DNA of 64,000 bases from VXYL01 sp965116345. Its GTDB lineage: Bacteria; Pseudomonadota; Gammaproteobacteria; Pseudomonadales; Azotimanducaceae. The stretch covers positions 3,596,001 to 3,660,000 of the forward strand of contig OZ220680.1 in NCBI GenBank assembly GCA_965116345.1, written 5' to 3'. This document shows, piece by piece, positions 49,202 through 62,294 of the stretch (within the stretch, counting starts at the first letter, position 1; each line of letters starts with the position of its first letter). The notes under the pieces are model-generated. The model was not told where the DNA came from. It worked only from the letters and a program-made list of their open reading frames with translations, and ran no database searches. The translations under genes and the position numbers were made by a program.

Positions 49202-50701
49202 CTACAGCAGCCAGGTCACGCAGGCCCATCCCGTGATGCCCATGGTGAACGTGTACGGCAAGGCCATTAACACCATGCGTCCGTAGGACAGGTGGATCAG
49301 CGGCGCCAGCGATGAGGTCAGCAGAAACAGGAAGGCGGCCTGACCGTTCGGCGTGGCAACGCTCGGGATGTTCGTCCCCGTATTGATGGCAATGGCGAGG
49401 AAGTCGAACTGCTCCTGGGAGATGACGCCGTCGGTGAACGCCTTCTCCACCTCGCCGATGTAGACGGTGGCGACGAACACATTGTCGCTGATCATCGACA
49501 GCACGCCGTTGGCGATGTAGAAGACCCCCGGCTGCTGGCTGGCGGGCAGGGTCAGCACCCAGTCGATCACCGGCAGGAACAACTGCTGGTCGGAAATCAC
49601 CGCGACGATGCCGAAGAACACGCACAACAGCGCGGTGAACGGCAAGGCTTCCTCGAAGGCGTGCCCGAGCCGGTGCTCTTCGACGATGCCGTTGAAAGCC
49701 GTCTGCACGACGATCACGCCGAGTCCGATCAGGCCGATCTCGGCGATGTGGGTCGCCAGCGCGACGATGAGAAGGACGGCGGTGACGGCCTGCACCACCA
49801 GTCGGGCGACCTCCTTGCGGGTGCGCTTGGCGGATTCTTCTGCGTCGTACTCCGACAGGATCGTCAGTACCGGTGCGGGGATGGTCGGTCCGTAGCCGAA
49901 CCACTTGACCTTTTCCAGGATCAGGCAGGTCGTCAGCCCGACCACCAGCACGGGCATGGTCACCGGGCTCATGCGGTGGAAGAACTCCATGAACACCCAG
50001 CCCATCCGATCGGCGATCAGGACGTTCTGCGGTTCGCCGACGATGGTGGTGACGCCGCCGAGGGCCGTGCCGACGGCGGCATGCATGACGAGACTGCGCA
50101 GGAACGCCCGGAACTGGTCGAGGTCCGCGCGATGTATTTCATGGACCTCGTCTTCGACGTGGCCGCCCCCGGAAGCGACGCGGTGGTAGACGCCGTAGAA
50201 GCCCACGACGACGCTGATGACCACGGCGGTCACCGTGAGTGCATCGAGGAATGCGGAGAGGAATGCGGCGACGAAGCAGAACAGGACGGACAGCGCCATC
50301 TTGTTGCGGATGCGCACCAGGATCTTGGTGAAGGTGAACAGCAACAGTTCCTTCATGAAGTAGATGCCGGCGACCATGAACACCAACAGCAGGATCACCT
50401 TCAGGTTGTTCTCCACCTCGTGGTAGAGGTGCTCCGGCGAGGTCATGCCGAGGAGTAGGGCTTCGATGGCCAGCAATCCGCCCGGTTGCAGCGGGTAGCA
50501 GCGCAGGGCGAGCGCCAGGGTGAATATGAACTCCAGCAAGAGGATCCAGCCCGCGACGAAACCGCCGAAGGCATAGAGGAGCAGAGGGTTCGCCAGCAGG
50601 AAGACGACGATCGTCGTCTTGTACCAGGGCGGCGCTTCGCCGAGAAAGTTCGTCCAGTACGCGCCCCACCACGCGCCGTCGCGGGAACCAGTCAATTGCA
50701 T
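49202..50701 (-). CDS. nhaB: Na+/H+ antiporter NhaB
   Basis: A 499-residue inner-membrane protein with about 12 helices. NhaB-type segments are FLGEAPPWYKTTIVVFLLANPLL near the start, ALLLGMTSPEHLYHEVENNLKVILLLVFMVAGIYFMKELLLF, FLDALTVTAVVISV, VGTALGGVTTIVGEPQNVLIA and NTGTNIPSVATPNGQAAFLFLL. It exports sodium in exchange for protons, supporting a marine or saline habit. The length is normal. It is divergent from nudC by 110 bp. Confidence 0.95.
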   Translation of the reverse strand: MQLTGSRDGAWWGAYWTNFLGEAPPWYKTTIVVFLLANPLLLYAFGGFVAGWILLLEFIFTLALALRCYPLQPGGLLAIEALLLGMTSPEHLYHEVENNLKVILLLVFMVAGIYFMKELLLFTFTKILVRIRNKMALSVLFCFVAAFLSAFLDALTVTAVVISVVVGFYGVYHRVASGGGHVEDEVHEIHRADLDQFRAFLRSLVMHAAVGTALGGVTTIVGEPQNVLIADRMGWVFMEFFHRMSPVTMPVLVVGLTTCLILEKVKWFGYGPTIPAPVLTILSEYDAEESAKRTRKEVARLVVQAVTAVLLIVALATHIAEIGLIGLGVIVVQTAFNGIVEEHRLGHAFEEALPFTALLCVFFGIVAVISDQQLFLPVIDWVLTLPASQQPGVFYIANGVLSMISDNVFVATVYIGEVEKAFTDGVISQEQFDFLAIAINTGTNIPSVATPNGQAAFLFLLTSSLAPLIHLSYGRMVLMALPYTFTMGITGWACVTWLL

Positions 50702-50810
50702 TTTCGCTCCTCAACCTCCATAACGGACGCACGGCCTGCGCGGCCGTTCGCCTTGCCGCGTCGAAGTTGCCCACCGGCAATCTGGACGGCTTTGCCTACG
50801 GTGCCAAACG

Positions 50811-51743
50811 ATGGACATCGGACTTGCCGCCGTGGTGGACAGTCCGCCAAACTTCATCGCGACCGAGGTAGTCGCGCCAGTATATCAACCCGAAGGTTCA
50901 ACGTTGTTCGCCAACAGTCCCGCCAAGTTCGTTTCCGAAGCCAAGCCGCCCGCTGACATCGACCTCGACGATGCGCTGTATTTCGTCTGCGTCGGCGACG
51001 AGTTGCTGTCCATCAGCGACCAGGGCATCCCCCGTCCGGTGACGGCCGACGAGTTCCGCTGGGTGGATCTCGAGGTCGCCTACAAGCACTACCTGGGGCG
51101 CTGGGAGAACCGCGCGTGCTTTGCCCTCGATGCCTCCGGCACGGTTCCGGGAGGGTTCGCCGCGACCGGGCTCCGCGCGTGGCTCGGCCGCGTCGAACCG
51201 GACTTCTTCGCCTTGGCCGGCCGCGCCAGGCAGATCGTCGAGTGGCACCGGGACCACCGCCATTGCGGACGGTGCGGCACGCCCACGGAGGAACACGCCA
51301 GGGACCGGGCCAAGGTCTGTCCGTCCTGTGGCACGACCACCTATCCGCGCCTGTCGCCGAGCATCATCGTGCTGGTGCGCAACGGCGAGGAGATGCTGCT
51401 CGCCCGCAACGCGGCGTGGCCGACGAGCATGTTCTCGACCCTTGCCGGATTCGTCGAGCCCGGCGAGTCCATCGAGCAGACCGTACACCGCGAAGTCGCC
51501 GAAGAGGTGGGGATCGGGGTCACCAACCTGCGCTACCTCGGCAGCCAGCCGTGGCCGTTCCCCAACTCCCTCATGCTGGGATTCCACGCCGACTACGCGG
51601 GGGGCGAGATCGTCTGCCACGACGGCGAGATCGCCGAGGCCAACTGGTTCCACTACCGGCAGCTTCCCAACGTGCCGGGCGGCACGGCGATCTCACGTTG
51701 GCTGATCGATGCCTTCGTCGAGGAGATGAAGGCCAAGGCCTGA
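50811..51743 (+). CDS. nudC: NADH pyrophosphatase (NAD-cap hydrolase) NudC
   Basis: A 310-residue Nudix enzyme. Zinc cysteines are in CGRCGTPTEEHA and CPSCGTTTYPRL. The Nudix box is GFVEPGESIEQTVHREVAEEVGI (residues about 208-230), and the SQPWPFPNSLMLGF motif is specific to NudC. It hydrolyses NADH and removes NAD caps from RNA. The ATG at 50811 gives normal length. Confidence 0.96.
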   Translation: MDIGLAAVVDSPPNFIATEVVAPVYQPEGSTLFANSPAKFVSEAKPPADIDLDDALYFVCVGDELLSISDQGIPRPVTADEFRWVDLEVAYKHYLGRWENRACFALDASGTVPGGFAATGLRAWLGRVEPDFFALAGRARQIVEWHRDHRHCGRCGTPTEEHARDRAKVCPSCGTTTYPRLSPSIIVLVRNGEEMLLARNAAWPTSMFSTLAGFVEPGESIEQTVHREVAEEVGIGVTNLRYLGSQPWPFPNSLMLGFHADYAGGEIVCHDGEIAEANWFHYRQLPNVPGGTAISRWLIDAFVEEMKAKA

Positions 51744-51749
51744 ACCGGC

Positions 51750-52070
51750 CTATGGCGGCGTCCTGACGTCGCCCGCGCCGAACAACCCGAGCAGTACGAA
51801 CGCCAGGGGCAGATGGCCGTCGGACCGGAAAGCGCCGGCCATGAAGGCATCCATCGGATTCTCCGCGCCGCCGAGAATGGCGACCGCCCGGTCGACACTG
51901 TCGAAGCTGAACGTCACGTCGGCTTCGCCGGGCGCGTCGAAGCGCAGCGTGCCGTGTTCGACGGTAAACGTCTTCAAACGACTGCCGCCGGCGACGAGGC
52001 TGATGGTCAGGTCGATGTCGGCCGCCGCGGTCGCCCGAAACCGCCGCTCGAGGAACGTTTCGAAGTCCAT
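51750..52070 (-). CDS. SCP2 sterol-binding-like small protein
   Basis: A 106-residue protein resembling the SCP2/alkyl sulfatase C-terminal fold: ADIDLTISLVAGGSRLKTFTVEHGTLRFDAPGEADVTFSFDSVDRAVAILGGAENPMDAFMAGAFRSDGHLPLAFVLLGLF. Such domains bind lipids or acyl groups in a hydrophobic tunnel. It stands alone between nudC (convergent, 7 bp) and sohB (divergent). No catalytic motif is seen. Confidence 0.8.
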   Translation of the reverse strand: MDFETFLERRFRATAAADIDLTISLVAGGSRLKTFTVEHGTLRFDAPGEADVTFSFDSVDRAVAILGGAENPMDAFMAGAFRSDGHLPLAFVLLGLFGAGDVRTPP

Positions 52071-52182
52071 GCCGCGATTATCGCGGAATCGGCACCCTGT
52101 TGGCCTTTGCTGACCTCGCTTCGGCGTCGCAACGTCAACGCCCTGATAGAATCTCCGCCCTTCGCCCTAGGACCAACCCCCC

Positions 52183-53202
52183 GTGGAAGCGCTTTTCGAC
52201 TATCTTGGATTCCTTGCCAAGACGGCCACCATCGTGGTCGCGTTCCTGATCGTCATGTCGGCGATCGCGGGTGCCGCCGCGCAGCGATCGATGCGGCCGC
52301 CGCCCATGGGACACATCCAGGTGGTGCGCATCAACGAACTGTTGCTCGACATGCGCCGGTCGATCGAGGAGGCCGCCATGCCCCGGTCACTCGTCAAGAA
52401 GCAGCGCAAGCAGGATGCCAAGGCGCGCAAGAAGCAATCGGGCGAAACCCGCCGCCGGGTGTTCGTGATGAACTTCGAGGGTGATCTGGCGGCCAGCGCC
52501 GTTGACTCCCTGCGTCGGGAAATCTCGGCCGTGCTGGCGACTGCCGGCGAGGACGACGAGGTGGTGGTGCGGGTCGACAGTGCCGGCGGCATGGTGCACG
52601 GCTACGGCCTCGGTGCATCGCAGTTGGCGAGGGTCAGAAGCAGCGGCGTCAAGCTCACCGTGGCGGTGGACAAGATCGCCGCGAGCGGTGGCTACCTGAT
52701 GGCTGCGGTGGCGGACCGGATCCTGGCGGCGCCGTTTGCCGTCGTCGGCTCCATCGGCGTGCTGGCGCAGATACCGAACGTGCACCGGCTGTTGAAGAAG
52801 CACGATGTGGACGTGGAGATCCTGACGGCGGGCCGCTACAAGCGCACGCTGGATATGCTCGGCGAGAACACCGAGGAAGGCCGCGAGAAGCTGCGCGAAG
52901 AACTGCACGACGTCCATGCGCTGTTCCAGGATTTCGTCGGCACGTACCGGCCCGCTGTCGACCTCGATGCGGTGTCCACGGGCGAGGCCTGGTACGGTCA
53001 ACGCGCCCTGGACCATTCGCTGGTCGATGAACTGGCCACCAGCGACGAGTACCTGATCGCCGCCTCGGCCCAAGCCGATGTGTTCGAGGTCTCGTGGGTC
53101 CAGCCGAAGCGGCCAATCGAGCGACTGGTGGGCCAGGCATCCCTCGGCCTCGGCAGACTCGTCGACAAATTTGTGGATCGAACAATGGGAGGAATCCGAT
53201 GA
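52183..53202 (+). CDS. sohB: Inner-membrane protease SohB
   Basis: A 339-residue membrane-bound serine protease of the SppA/S49 type, with GTG start. An N-terminal helix spans about residues 10-30, and a SohB-type cytoplasmic or periplasmic linker rich in Lys/Arg lies near 75-95. The catalytic Ser is in DKIAASGGYLMAAVADRI and the general-base Lys in AGRYKRTLDMLGENTEEG. It probably removes signal-peptide remnants or other membrane peptides. Its stop overlaps the next gene as ATGA. Confidence 0.93.
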   Translation: MEALFDYLGFLAKTATIVVAFLIVMSAIAGAAAQRSMRPPPMGHIQVVRINELLLDMRRSIEEAAMPRSLVKKQRKQDAKARKKQSGETRRRVFVMNFEGDLAASAVDSLRREISAVLATAGEDDEVVVRVDSAGGMVHGYGLGASQLARVRSSGVKLTVAVDKIAASGGYLMAAVADRILAAPFAVVGSIGVLAQIPNVHRLLKKHDVDVEILTAGRYKRTLDMLGENTEEGREKLREELHDVHALFQDFVGTYRPAVDLDAVSTGEAWYGQRALDHSLVDELATSDEYLIAASAQADVFEVSWVQPKRPIERLVGQASLGLGRLVDKFVDRTMGGIR

Positions 53203-54194
53203 CCGAGTTCCGTGCGTTCCGGGTCGACCGGACAGAGGATCGGCAATACCCGAGGAGCATCGTCGTTCGCGACACGGGCGAGTTGCCCGAGGGTGAACTG
53301 CTGATCGATGTGGCGTACTCGTCGCTCAACTACAAGGACGCCCTGTCGGCAACCGGCAATCCCGGTGTGACGCGAAATTTCCCGCACACCCCGGGCATCG
53401 ATGCCGCCGGGACCGTGGCGGCGTCCGAATCCGGCGACTTTCGCCCCGGAGACGAAGTGGTCGTCATCGGCTTCGACCTCGGCATGAACACCTCGGGCGG
53501 CTTCGGCCAGAAGATCCGCGTGCCTGCGGCCTGGGCCGTGCCGATGCCCGCCGGCCTCGATGCGCGTTCGAGCATGATCCTGGGTACCGCCGGATTCACG
53601 GCGGCGCTTTGCGTGGACAAGCTGGAGAGTGCGGGCATGTCGCCGGAAGGCGGGCCCGTACTGGTCACCGGCGCCACCGGCGGTGTCGGCTCGGTGGCCG
53701 TGAAGCTGCTCGCCAAACTCGGCTACGAGATTCACGCGGCGACTGGCAAGGCCGACCGCCACGACTTCCTCCGCGGCCTGGGGGCGGCTACGGTTGTCGA
53801 CCGCGAGGGTCTCGAGTCCGGTGCCGAGAGGCCGCTGCTGAGAGAGACCTGGGGCGGCGTGGTGGACACGGTGGGCGGCCAGATCCTCGTCAATGCGTTG
53901 AAGTCGCTGCGTTACGGCAAGAGCCTGGCGGCCTGCGGCCTGGTCGCCTCGCCCGACATTCCAGCTTCGGTCTTCCCCTTCATCCTGCGCCACGTCAACC
54001 TGCTCGGCATCGACTCGGTTGAACTCCCGCTCGCCGAGAAGGCGCGCATCTGGGGCAAGCTGGCCGGGTCATGGGCGCTGGACGGCTTGGAGGATCTCGC
54101 CGAGAACCTGACGCTCGACACGCTGTCGGACGCCATCGACCGCATTCTCGCGGGCAGGATGGTGGGCCGGGGCGTGGTTGATCTGCAACCGTGA
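53199..54194 (+). CDS. acuI: Acrylyl-CoA reductase-like MDR oxidoreductase (AcuI/YhdH)
   Basis: A 331-residue zinc-free medium-chain reductase. YSSLNYKDALSATG and NFPHTPGIDAAGTV are the YhdH/AcuI start, and the NADPH site is VLVTGATGGVGSVAVKLLAKLGYEIHAATGK. AcuI reduces acryloyl-CoA, for example in DMSP breakdown, a marine trait. YhdH paralogues reduce other enones. The ATG overlaps the sohB stop and has GGGAGG upstream. Confidence 0.88.
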   Translation: MTEFRAFRVDRTEDRQYPRSIVVRDTGELPEGELLIDVAYSSLNYKDALSATGNPGVTRNFPHTPGIDAAGTVAASESGDFRPGDEVVVIGFDLGMNTSGGFGQKIRVPAAWAVPMPAGLDARSSMILGTAGFTAALCVDKLESAGMSPEGGPVLVTGATGGVGSVAVKLLAKLGYEIHAATGKADRHDFLRGLGAATVVDREGLESGAERPLLRETWGGVVDTVGGQILVNALKSLRYGKSLAACGLVASPDIPASVFPFILRHVNLLGIDSVELPLAEKARIWGKLAGSWALDGLEDLAENLTLDTLSDAIDRILAGRMVGRGVVDLQP

Positions 54195-54826
54195 TCCGAT
54201 TGGCTTCCGCGTTCCTGCCGTGCGTGGTCGTCGCCTGCAGTCCCGCCCCGCCGAATCCGATGACGGTGGAGGATGATCCGGCGATCGAGGCCCCGGCACC
54301 GATGACCGAAGACACCAAGTTCGGCCACTTCGCCTCTGCCGAGACCTCGGCAGCCCTCGGCGACGCGGGCGGCTATCGGGACACGGGACGAGTCGTGCAG
54401 CTACGCGTGGAGGCCGCAGATGCGTTCGTGGCCATGCAGGCCGCCGCGCAGGACGCGGGCGTGCACCTCGTGCCGATATCCGGATACCGTACTGTCGGCT
54501 ACCAGGACGGACTCTTCGGCCGGGCGATCGACCGGTACGGCACGCCGGAGGAAGCCGCCGTATGGGTCGCGCCACCGGGCTACTCGGAGCACCACACGGG
54601 GCTCGCCATCGACATCGGCGATCTGGACCATCCCGAGGCCGACGTCGAAGTGTCGTTCGAGGCGACCCCGGCGTTCGATTGGCTCAAGAACAACGCGGAC
54701 CGCTTCGGATTCGAACTGTCGTTTCCCGACGGCAATCCCCAAGGCGTGTCCTACGAGCCCTGGCACTGGCGCTTCATCGGCGAACTTGCGGACCCCGTCG
54801 TCAGTCCCGACGCAACTCGGCGCTGA
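54191..54826 (+). CDS. VanY-type D,D-carboxypeptidase lipoprotein
   Basis: A 211-residue predicted lipoprotein (VVVAC, Cys16) with GTG start overlapping the acuI stop. The peptidase M15B/VanY zinc site is SEHHTGLAIDIGD and EPWHWRF, with SGYRTVGYQ earlier. VanY enzymes trim D-alanine from peptidoglycan peptides. The coding region runs 26 bp into the end of the convergent antiporter gene. Confidence 0.9.
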   Translation: MIRLASAFLPCVVVACSPAPPNPMTVEDDPAIEAPAPMTEDTKFGHFASAETSAALGDAGGYRDTGRVVQLRVEAADAFVAMQAAAQDAGVHLVPISGYRTVGYQDGLFGRAIDRYGTPEEAAVWVAPPGYSEHHTGLAIDIGDLDHPEADVEVSFEATPAFDWLKNNADRFGFELSFPDGNPQGVSYEPWHWRFIGELADPVVSPDATRR

Positions 54827-55964
54827 TGGCGATGGGACTCGGGTAGCGGAACACGACGAGGTAGCTCGACAACAGCAGCGTCAGCACCGTCGCGCCCTGA
54901 ACCACGTGGGCGGCTTCGCCGGAGATCAGTCCGGCACCGGCAACGAACACCAGCAGCAGCGAGAACTCGCTCGCTTGGCCCAGGCGGAAGCCGACCTCGC
55001 GGGACACGCCATCGGACTCCTTCTGCCAGCGAAGCAGGGCCCGGAATACCGGTGGCTTGGCGCCGACGAGGATCAGCGCGAGCAGCAGCGTCGGCAGCCA
55101 CACGTGGAGCATCATCGTCGGTTCGATGGCCGCGCCGACGGAGAAGAAGAACAGCACCAGGAAGAAGTCCCTCAACGGACGCAGGTTCTCGGTGATGTAC
55201 TGGGCGATGGGCGAGTTCGCCAGCGAAACACCGGCGACGAAGGCGCCGATTTCCCACGATAGGAACAGGTGGTGGGAAAGGCTCGCGATGCCCAGGCACC
55301 AGCCGACGGCCAGCAGGAAGGTGAATTCCTGGTAGACGTCGAAGCGCTTCAACAGCGGCACGATGCCGAAGCGCACGCCGAGGTAGGCCACCGCTGCGAC
55401 CACGGGCAGTGCCACGACCACCGTGAGGGTGGTTGCCAGGACGCCGCCCTGGGTTTCGAGCCCGGCGATCACCAGCAGCGCGACGATGGCGATCAGGTCC
55501 TGGATCAGGAGCAGGCTGATGACGATCTCGCCGATGTGGCGATGGTGCAGCGCGGTCGTCGGCAGCAGCTTGATGCCGAGGATGGTGCTTGAGAAGACGC
55601 AGGCCGTTCCGGCGATCGTGGCCTCGATCCAGGTGAACCCGAAGAGCGCCATAACCGCGAAGCCGATCCCGAAGAACACGGCTGAACTCGCGACTGCGGT
55701 CAGCACCGACTCGCCGACCATGTCCCGGAGCTTGGCGGGCGGCAGGTCGAGGCCAACCAGGAACAGTAGGAACATGATGCCGATCTCGCCGATGTCCGCG
55801 AGCACGCGGTCGTCGGTGATCAGCGCGAAGCCGTGGGGACCGACCAGGCAACCGAGGACGATGTACGCGACGATCAGCGGTTGCCGGGTATACAGCGCCA
55901 GCGCCGCCAGGGCGGCCGCACCGGTGAAGATGACGAAAAACGACTCGACGATGCCGACGTGCAT
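54801..55964 (-). CDS. CPA2 family cation:proton antiporter
   Basis: A 387-residue membrane protein with about 12 helices and the CPA2 (KefB/KefC, NapA) pattern: LVGPHGFALITDDRVLADIGEIGIMFLLFLVGLDL, FSSTILGIKLLP, LLLIQDLIAIVALLV, SWEIGAFVAGVSLANSP and FFFSVGAAIEP. No RCK/TrkA-N domain follows, so it is shorter than Kef proteins. The ATG at 55964 is chosen because the first helix starts there. It probably exchanges K+ or Na+ for protons. Confidence 0.9.
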   Translation of the reverse strand: MHVGIVESFFVIFTGAAALAALALYTRQPLIVAYIVLGCLVGPHGFALITDDRVLADIGEIGIMFLLFLVGLDLPPAKLRDMVGESVLTAVASSAVFFGIGFAVMALFGFTWIEATIAGTACVFSSTILGIKLLPTTALHHRHIGEIVISLLLIQDLIAIVALLVIAGLETQGGVLATTLTVVVALPVVAAVAYLGVRFGIVPLLKRFDVYQEFTFLLAVGWCLGIASLSHHLFLSWEIGAFVAGVSLANSPIAQYITENLRPLRDFFLVLFFFSVGAAIEPTMMLHVWLPTLLLALILVGAKPPVFRALLRWQKESDGVSREVGFRLGQASEFSLLLVFVAGAGLISGEAAHVVQGATVLTLLLSSYLVVFRYPSPIAISAELRRD

Positions 55965-55992
55965 GATGGACCAATGTAGCTTGATTGGCGCC

Positions 55993-56017
55993 GTAGGGGC
56001 GACCCTTGTGGTCGCCC
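55993..56017. repeat. Dispersed 25-bp hairpin repeat (second full copy)
   Basis: Same 25 bases as at 20630-20654 in the opposite orientation: GGGCGACC (55997-56004), 5-nt loop, GGTCGCCC (56010-56017). Degenerate relatives follow up to about 56070 (GGGCGACCCATCGCCC) and occur near 2165-2182 and 19503-19514. It lies upstream of the CPA2 antiporter gene. Confidence 0.75.
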
Positions 56018-56120
56018 TCTTGTTCGGACCGTTCGGGCGACCCATCGCCCCAAAGCGGTCGCCTGCGGTGACGAACGGGCGGTCTGTCGAACGAACGCGG
56101 ACGGGGACGAGCCCCGCCGC

Positions 56121-56582
56121 TTACGTGCCGAAGGCGACGCGTCTAAATGCTGGCTCGGGCTCTGCCACGGATGCCTGGTAGTGGTCGCTCATGCGGGCCA
56201 TGCAGGCGATGGCCACCTCCGCCTGACGGCGGTCCGCTAGCTGATAGGCGTCGAAGCCGCAACGGCGCATGTATTCGGTGTGGTCGGCGAGCACGTCGCC
56301 GCAGGCGCGCAGTTCGCCGCCGAAGCCGTAGCGGCCACGGAGGAGGGCGCCGAAGGTGAGCCCGCGGCCATCCGCATACGCCGGGAAGCGCACCGCGACC
56401 ACGGGTGCCTGGAGTATGTCCGGGACGACTTCCTCGATCTCCCGGTCGCCGTCGACCCATACGCCGGCGCCTTGCGGCGAGCGTTTCCAGGCGTCGAAAG
56501 GCGCGATCACGCCCGGCCGCGCCGGTCCGTCCTCGACGAGCGTCCACGAGTCCGTGACGATGCGGCCGTCCCTAACCAGCAC
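56121..56582 (-). CDS. DUF934 sulfite-reductase-associated protein
   Basis: A 153-residue protein of the DUF934 family (LVRDGRIVTDSW, LAPVVAVRFPAYADGRGLTFGALLRGRYGFGGELRACGDVLADHTEYMRRCGFDAYQLADRR-type pattern). The GTG at 56582 overlaps the upstream reductase stop by 11 bp. DUF934 is nearly always next to this type of nitrite/sulfite reductase and is thought to be needed for it, though its exact action is not known. A cysH gene, often next in line, is not here. Confidence 0.9.
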   Translation of the reverse strand: MLVRDGRIVTDSWTLVEDGPARPGVIAPFDAWKRSPQGAGVWVDGDREIEEVVPDILQAPVVAVRFPAYADGRGLTFGALLRGRYGFGGELRACGDVLADHTEYMRRCGFDAYQLADRRQAEVAIACMARMSDHYQASVAEPEPAFRRVAFGT

Positions 56583-58317
56583 GGGCGGATCTCGTGGGTC
56601 GCGGCTGCGTATCCTGCGCGGGCACTTGCGCCGCGGCCTCCGGGTGCGAACGGGGATGCCCACCCTTGGCTGGGTAGACGCGTTTCTTGAACGGCTCGAT
56701 ACCGATGCGGCGCGCGGTGTCCAGAAAGGCCTCCCCCTCGAACCGGCGCTCGAGGTAGACGTCGAGGATTTTCCCGATGACGTCGGGCACGTCGGCGCGT
56801 CCGAACGACGGACCGAGGATCTGCCCGAGTGATGCGTCCTCGGCCTGGTTGCCGCCGACGGAGATCTGGTAGAACTCCTCGCCCCGCTTGTCGACGCCGA
56901 GGATGCCGATGTGGCCTACGTGGTGGTGGCCGCAGGCGTTCATGCAACCCGAGATGTTGATGTCGAGTGGACCTAGGTCGTGCAGGTAGTCGTAGTCGTC
57001 GAAGCGGCGCTGGATGGCCTCCGCGACGGGTATGGACTTGGCATTGGCCAGAGCGCAGTAGTCGCCGCCGGGACAGCAGATCACGTCGGTGAGCAACCCG
57101 GCGTTCGCTTGCCCGAGCATGGCGGCGCTGGCGAGATCGAAGAGTGTGCACAGGTCGCGTTGCGCAACGTCGGGCAGAACGAGGTTCTGTTCGTGGGAGA
57201 TCCTCACTTCGCCGAATCCGAAGCGCTCGGACCAATCCGCCACGGCGTCCATCTGCTCATCGGTCACGTCCCCCGGCGGCACGCCGGTGACCTTGGTTGA
57301 AAGGGTGACGATGGCGTACCCGGATCGCTTGTGGGGCGCGACGTTGTGCCGCATCCAGGTGTTGAACGCCGGGTTCTGCAACCGCTGGCGGGCGAGCAGC
57401 GCCGGTTCGTCGGCCAGTTCCTCGTACTCCGGCGGCGCGAAGCAGGTGCGGATGCGGCTGACCTCGGCGTCGGGCAACGTGCTCGGGCCGTCCTTGAGGT
57501 GCGCCCACTCGGCGTCGACGTGCTCGCGGAACGTCTCCGGCGTCATCGCCCGAACGAGGATCTTGATCCGCGCCTTGTACTTGTTGTCGCGCCGCCCGTA
57601 GCGGTTGTACACGCGCAGGATGGCCTCGAGGTAGGACAGCAGATGCTTCTCCGGCAGCCCTTCCCGGATCAGGCTGCCGATCACCGGCGTGCGGCCGAGC
57701 CCACCACCGACCAGGAAGTCGAACAGGGGCTCGCCGTGGTCGCCCCGGCGCGCGCGGATGCCGATGTCGTGCACGTGTGTCGCCGCGCGGTCCGATTCGG
57801 CGCCGTTGACGGCGATCTTGAACTTCCGCGGCAGCCAGTCGAACTCCGGATGGTAGGTCGACCATTGGCGGATGATCTCGCAGTAGGGGCGGGCATCGAC
57901 GATCTCGTCTTCGGCGACACCCGCGAACTGGTCGGTGGTGACGTTGCGGATGCAACTGCCGCTGGTCTGGATGCAGTGCATTTCCACCTCGGCGAGGCGC
58001 GCCAGGATATCGGGTACATCCGTGAGTTCCGGCCAGTTGATCTGCACGTTCTGGCGCGTGGAAAGATGTCCGTAGCCCCGGTCGAAGTCGCGGGTGATGG
58101 CGGCGATGGCGCGTAGCTGGGCGGAGCTCAGCAACCCGTAGGGCACGGCGATGCGCAGCATTGGCGCAAGGCGTTGAATATAAAGGCCGTTGCGCAGCCG
58201 AAGCTGCTGGAACGCATCGTCGGAGATCTCCCCGCTGAGGAACCGCCGGGTCTGATCGCGGTACTGCTCGACTCGTTCCTCGACGAAACGTTGGTCGAAG
58301 GCGCTGTATTGGTACAT
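56572..58317 (-). CDS. cysI: Nitrite/sulfite reductase hemoprotein (CysI type)
   Basis: A 581-residue siroheme [4Fe-4S] reductase. The cluster ligands are Cys in CCPGGDYC (C-x5-C) and GCMNACGHHH (C-x3-C). Siroheme-binding parts lie in HLSTRQNVQINW and the second half repeat. The ATG at 58317 (MYQYSAFDQRFVEERV) matches family starts; an upstream ATG adds 23 unrelated residues. It probably reduces sulfite to sulfide for cysteine. It lies after metH on the same strand and overlaps the DUF934 gene. Confidence 0.93.
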   Translation of the reverse strand: MYQYSAFDQRFVEERVEQYRDQTRRFLSGEISDDAFQQLRLRNGLYIQRLAPMLRIAVPYGLLSSAQLRAIAAITRDFDRGYGHLSTRQNVQINWPELTDVPDILARLAEVEMHCIQTSGSCIRNVTTDQFAGVAEDEIVDARPYCEIIRQWSTYHPEFDWLPRKFKIAVNGAESDRAATHVHDIGIRARRGDHGEPLFDFLVGGGLGRTPVIGSLIREGLPEKHLLSYLEAILRVYNRYGRRDNKYKARIKILVRAMTPETFREHVDAEWAHLKDGPSTLPDAEVSRIRTCFAPPEYEELADEPALLARQRLQNPAFNTWMRHNVAPHKRSGYAIVTLSTKVTGVPPGDVTDEQMDAVADWSERFGFGEVRISHEQNLVLPDVAQRDLCTLFDLASAAMLGQANAGLLTDVICCPGGDYCALANAKSIPVAEAIQRRFDDYDYLHDLGPLDINISGCMNACGHHHVGHIGILGVDKRGEEFYQISVGGNQAEDASLGQILGPSFGRADVPDVIGKILDVYLERRFEGEAFLDTARRIGIEPFKKRVYPAKGGHPRSHPEAAAQVPAQDTQPRPTRSARAG

Positions 58318-58465
58318 GTCGGCGGCCCGTTCGAGGATTTCGGACGACGCGACACGTTGCCAGAAATCGCGCGCGGGGAGAAACAACGAAACCGACTATG
58401 GATAGAACGGAATAAGCGCACGTCCCACAGGGGCCGGGTGTTGCCAGGCAGCTGAAATGCCGGCG

Positions 58466-62158
<3,693 letters not shown>

Positions 62159-62224
62159 CGTACGCGACCGGAATCTTGGCGGATTGAACCACGGTGGAGT
62201 GGCGGGTGAGCGGACTTCATGCGT

Positions 62225-62263
62225 CGCACCTTACACACGCACCTCTCACACGCACCTTTCATA
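62225..62263. repeat. Three 13-bp tandem repeats between metH and nfuA
   Basis: CGCACCTTACACA, CGCACCTCTCACA and CGCACCTTTCATA follow each other without gaps. Each contains CGCACCT and a CA/TA end. They lie about 70-100 bp before the start of both divergent genes. Confidence 0.8.
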
Positions 62264-62294
62264 CGTTGCGCCCAGCCGCGGAAACGGGTTAACT

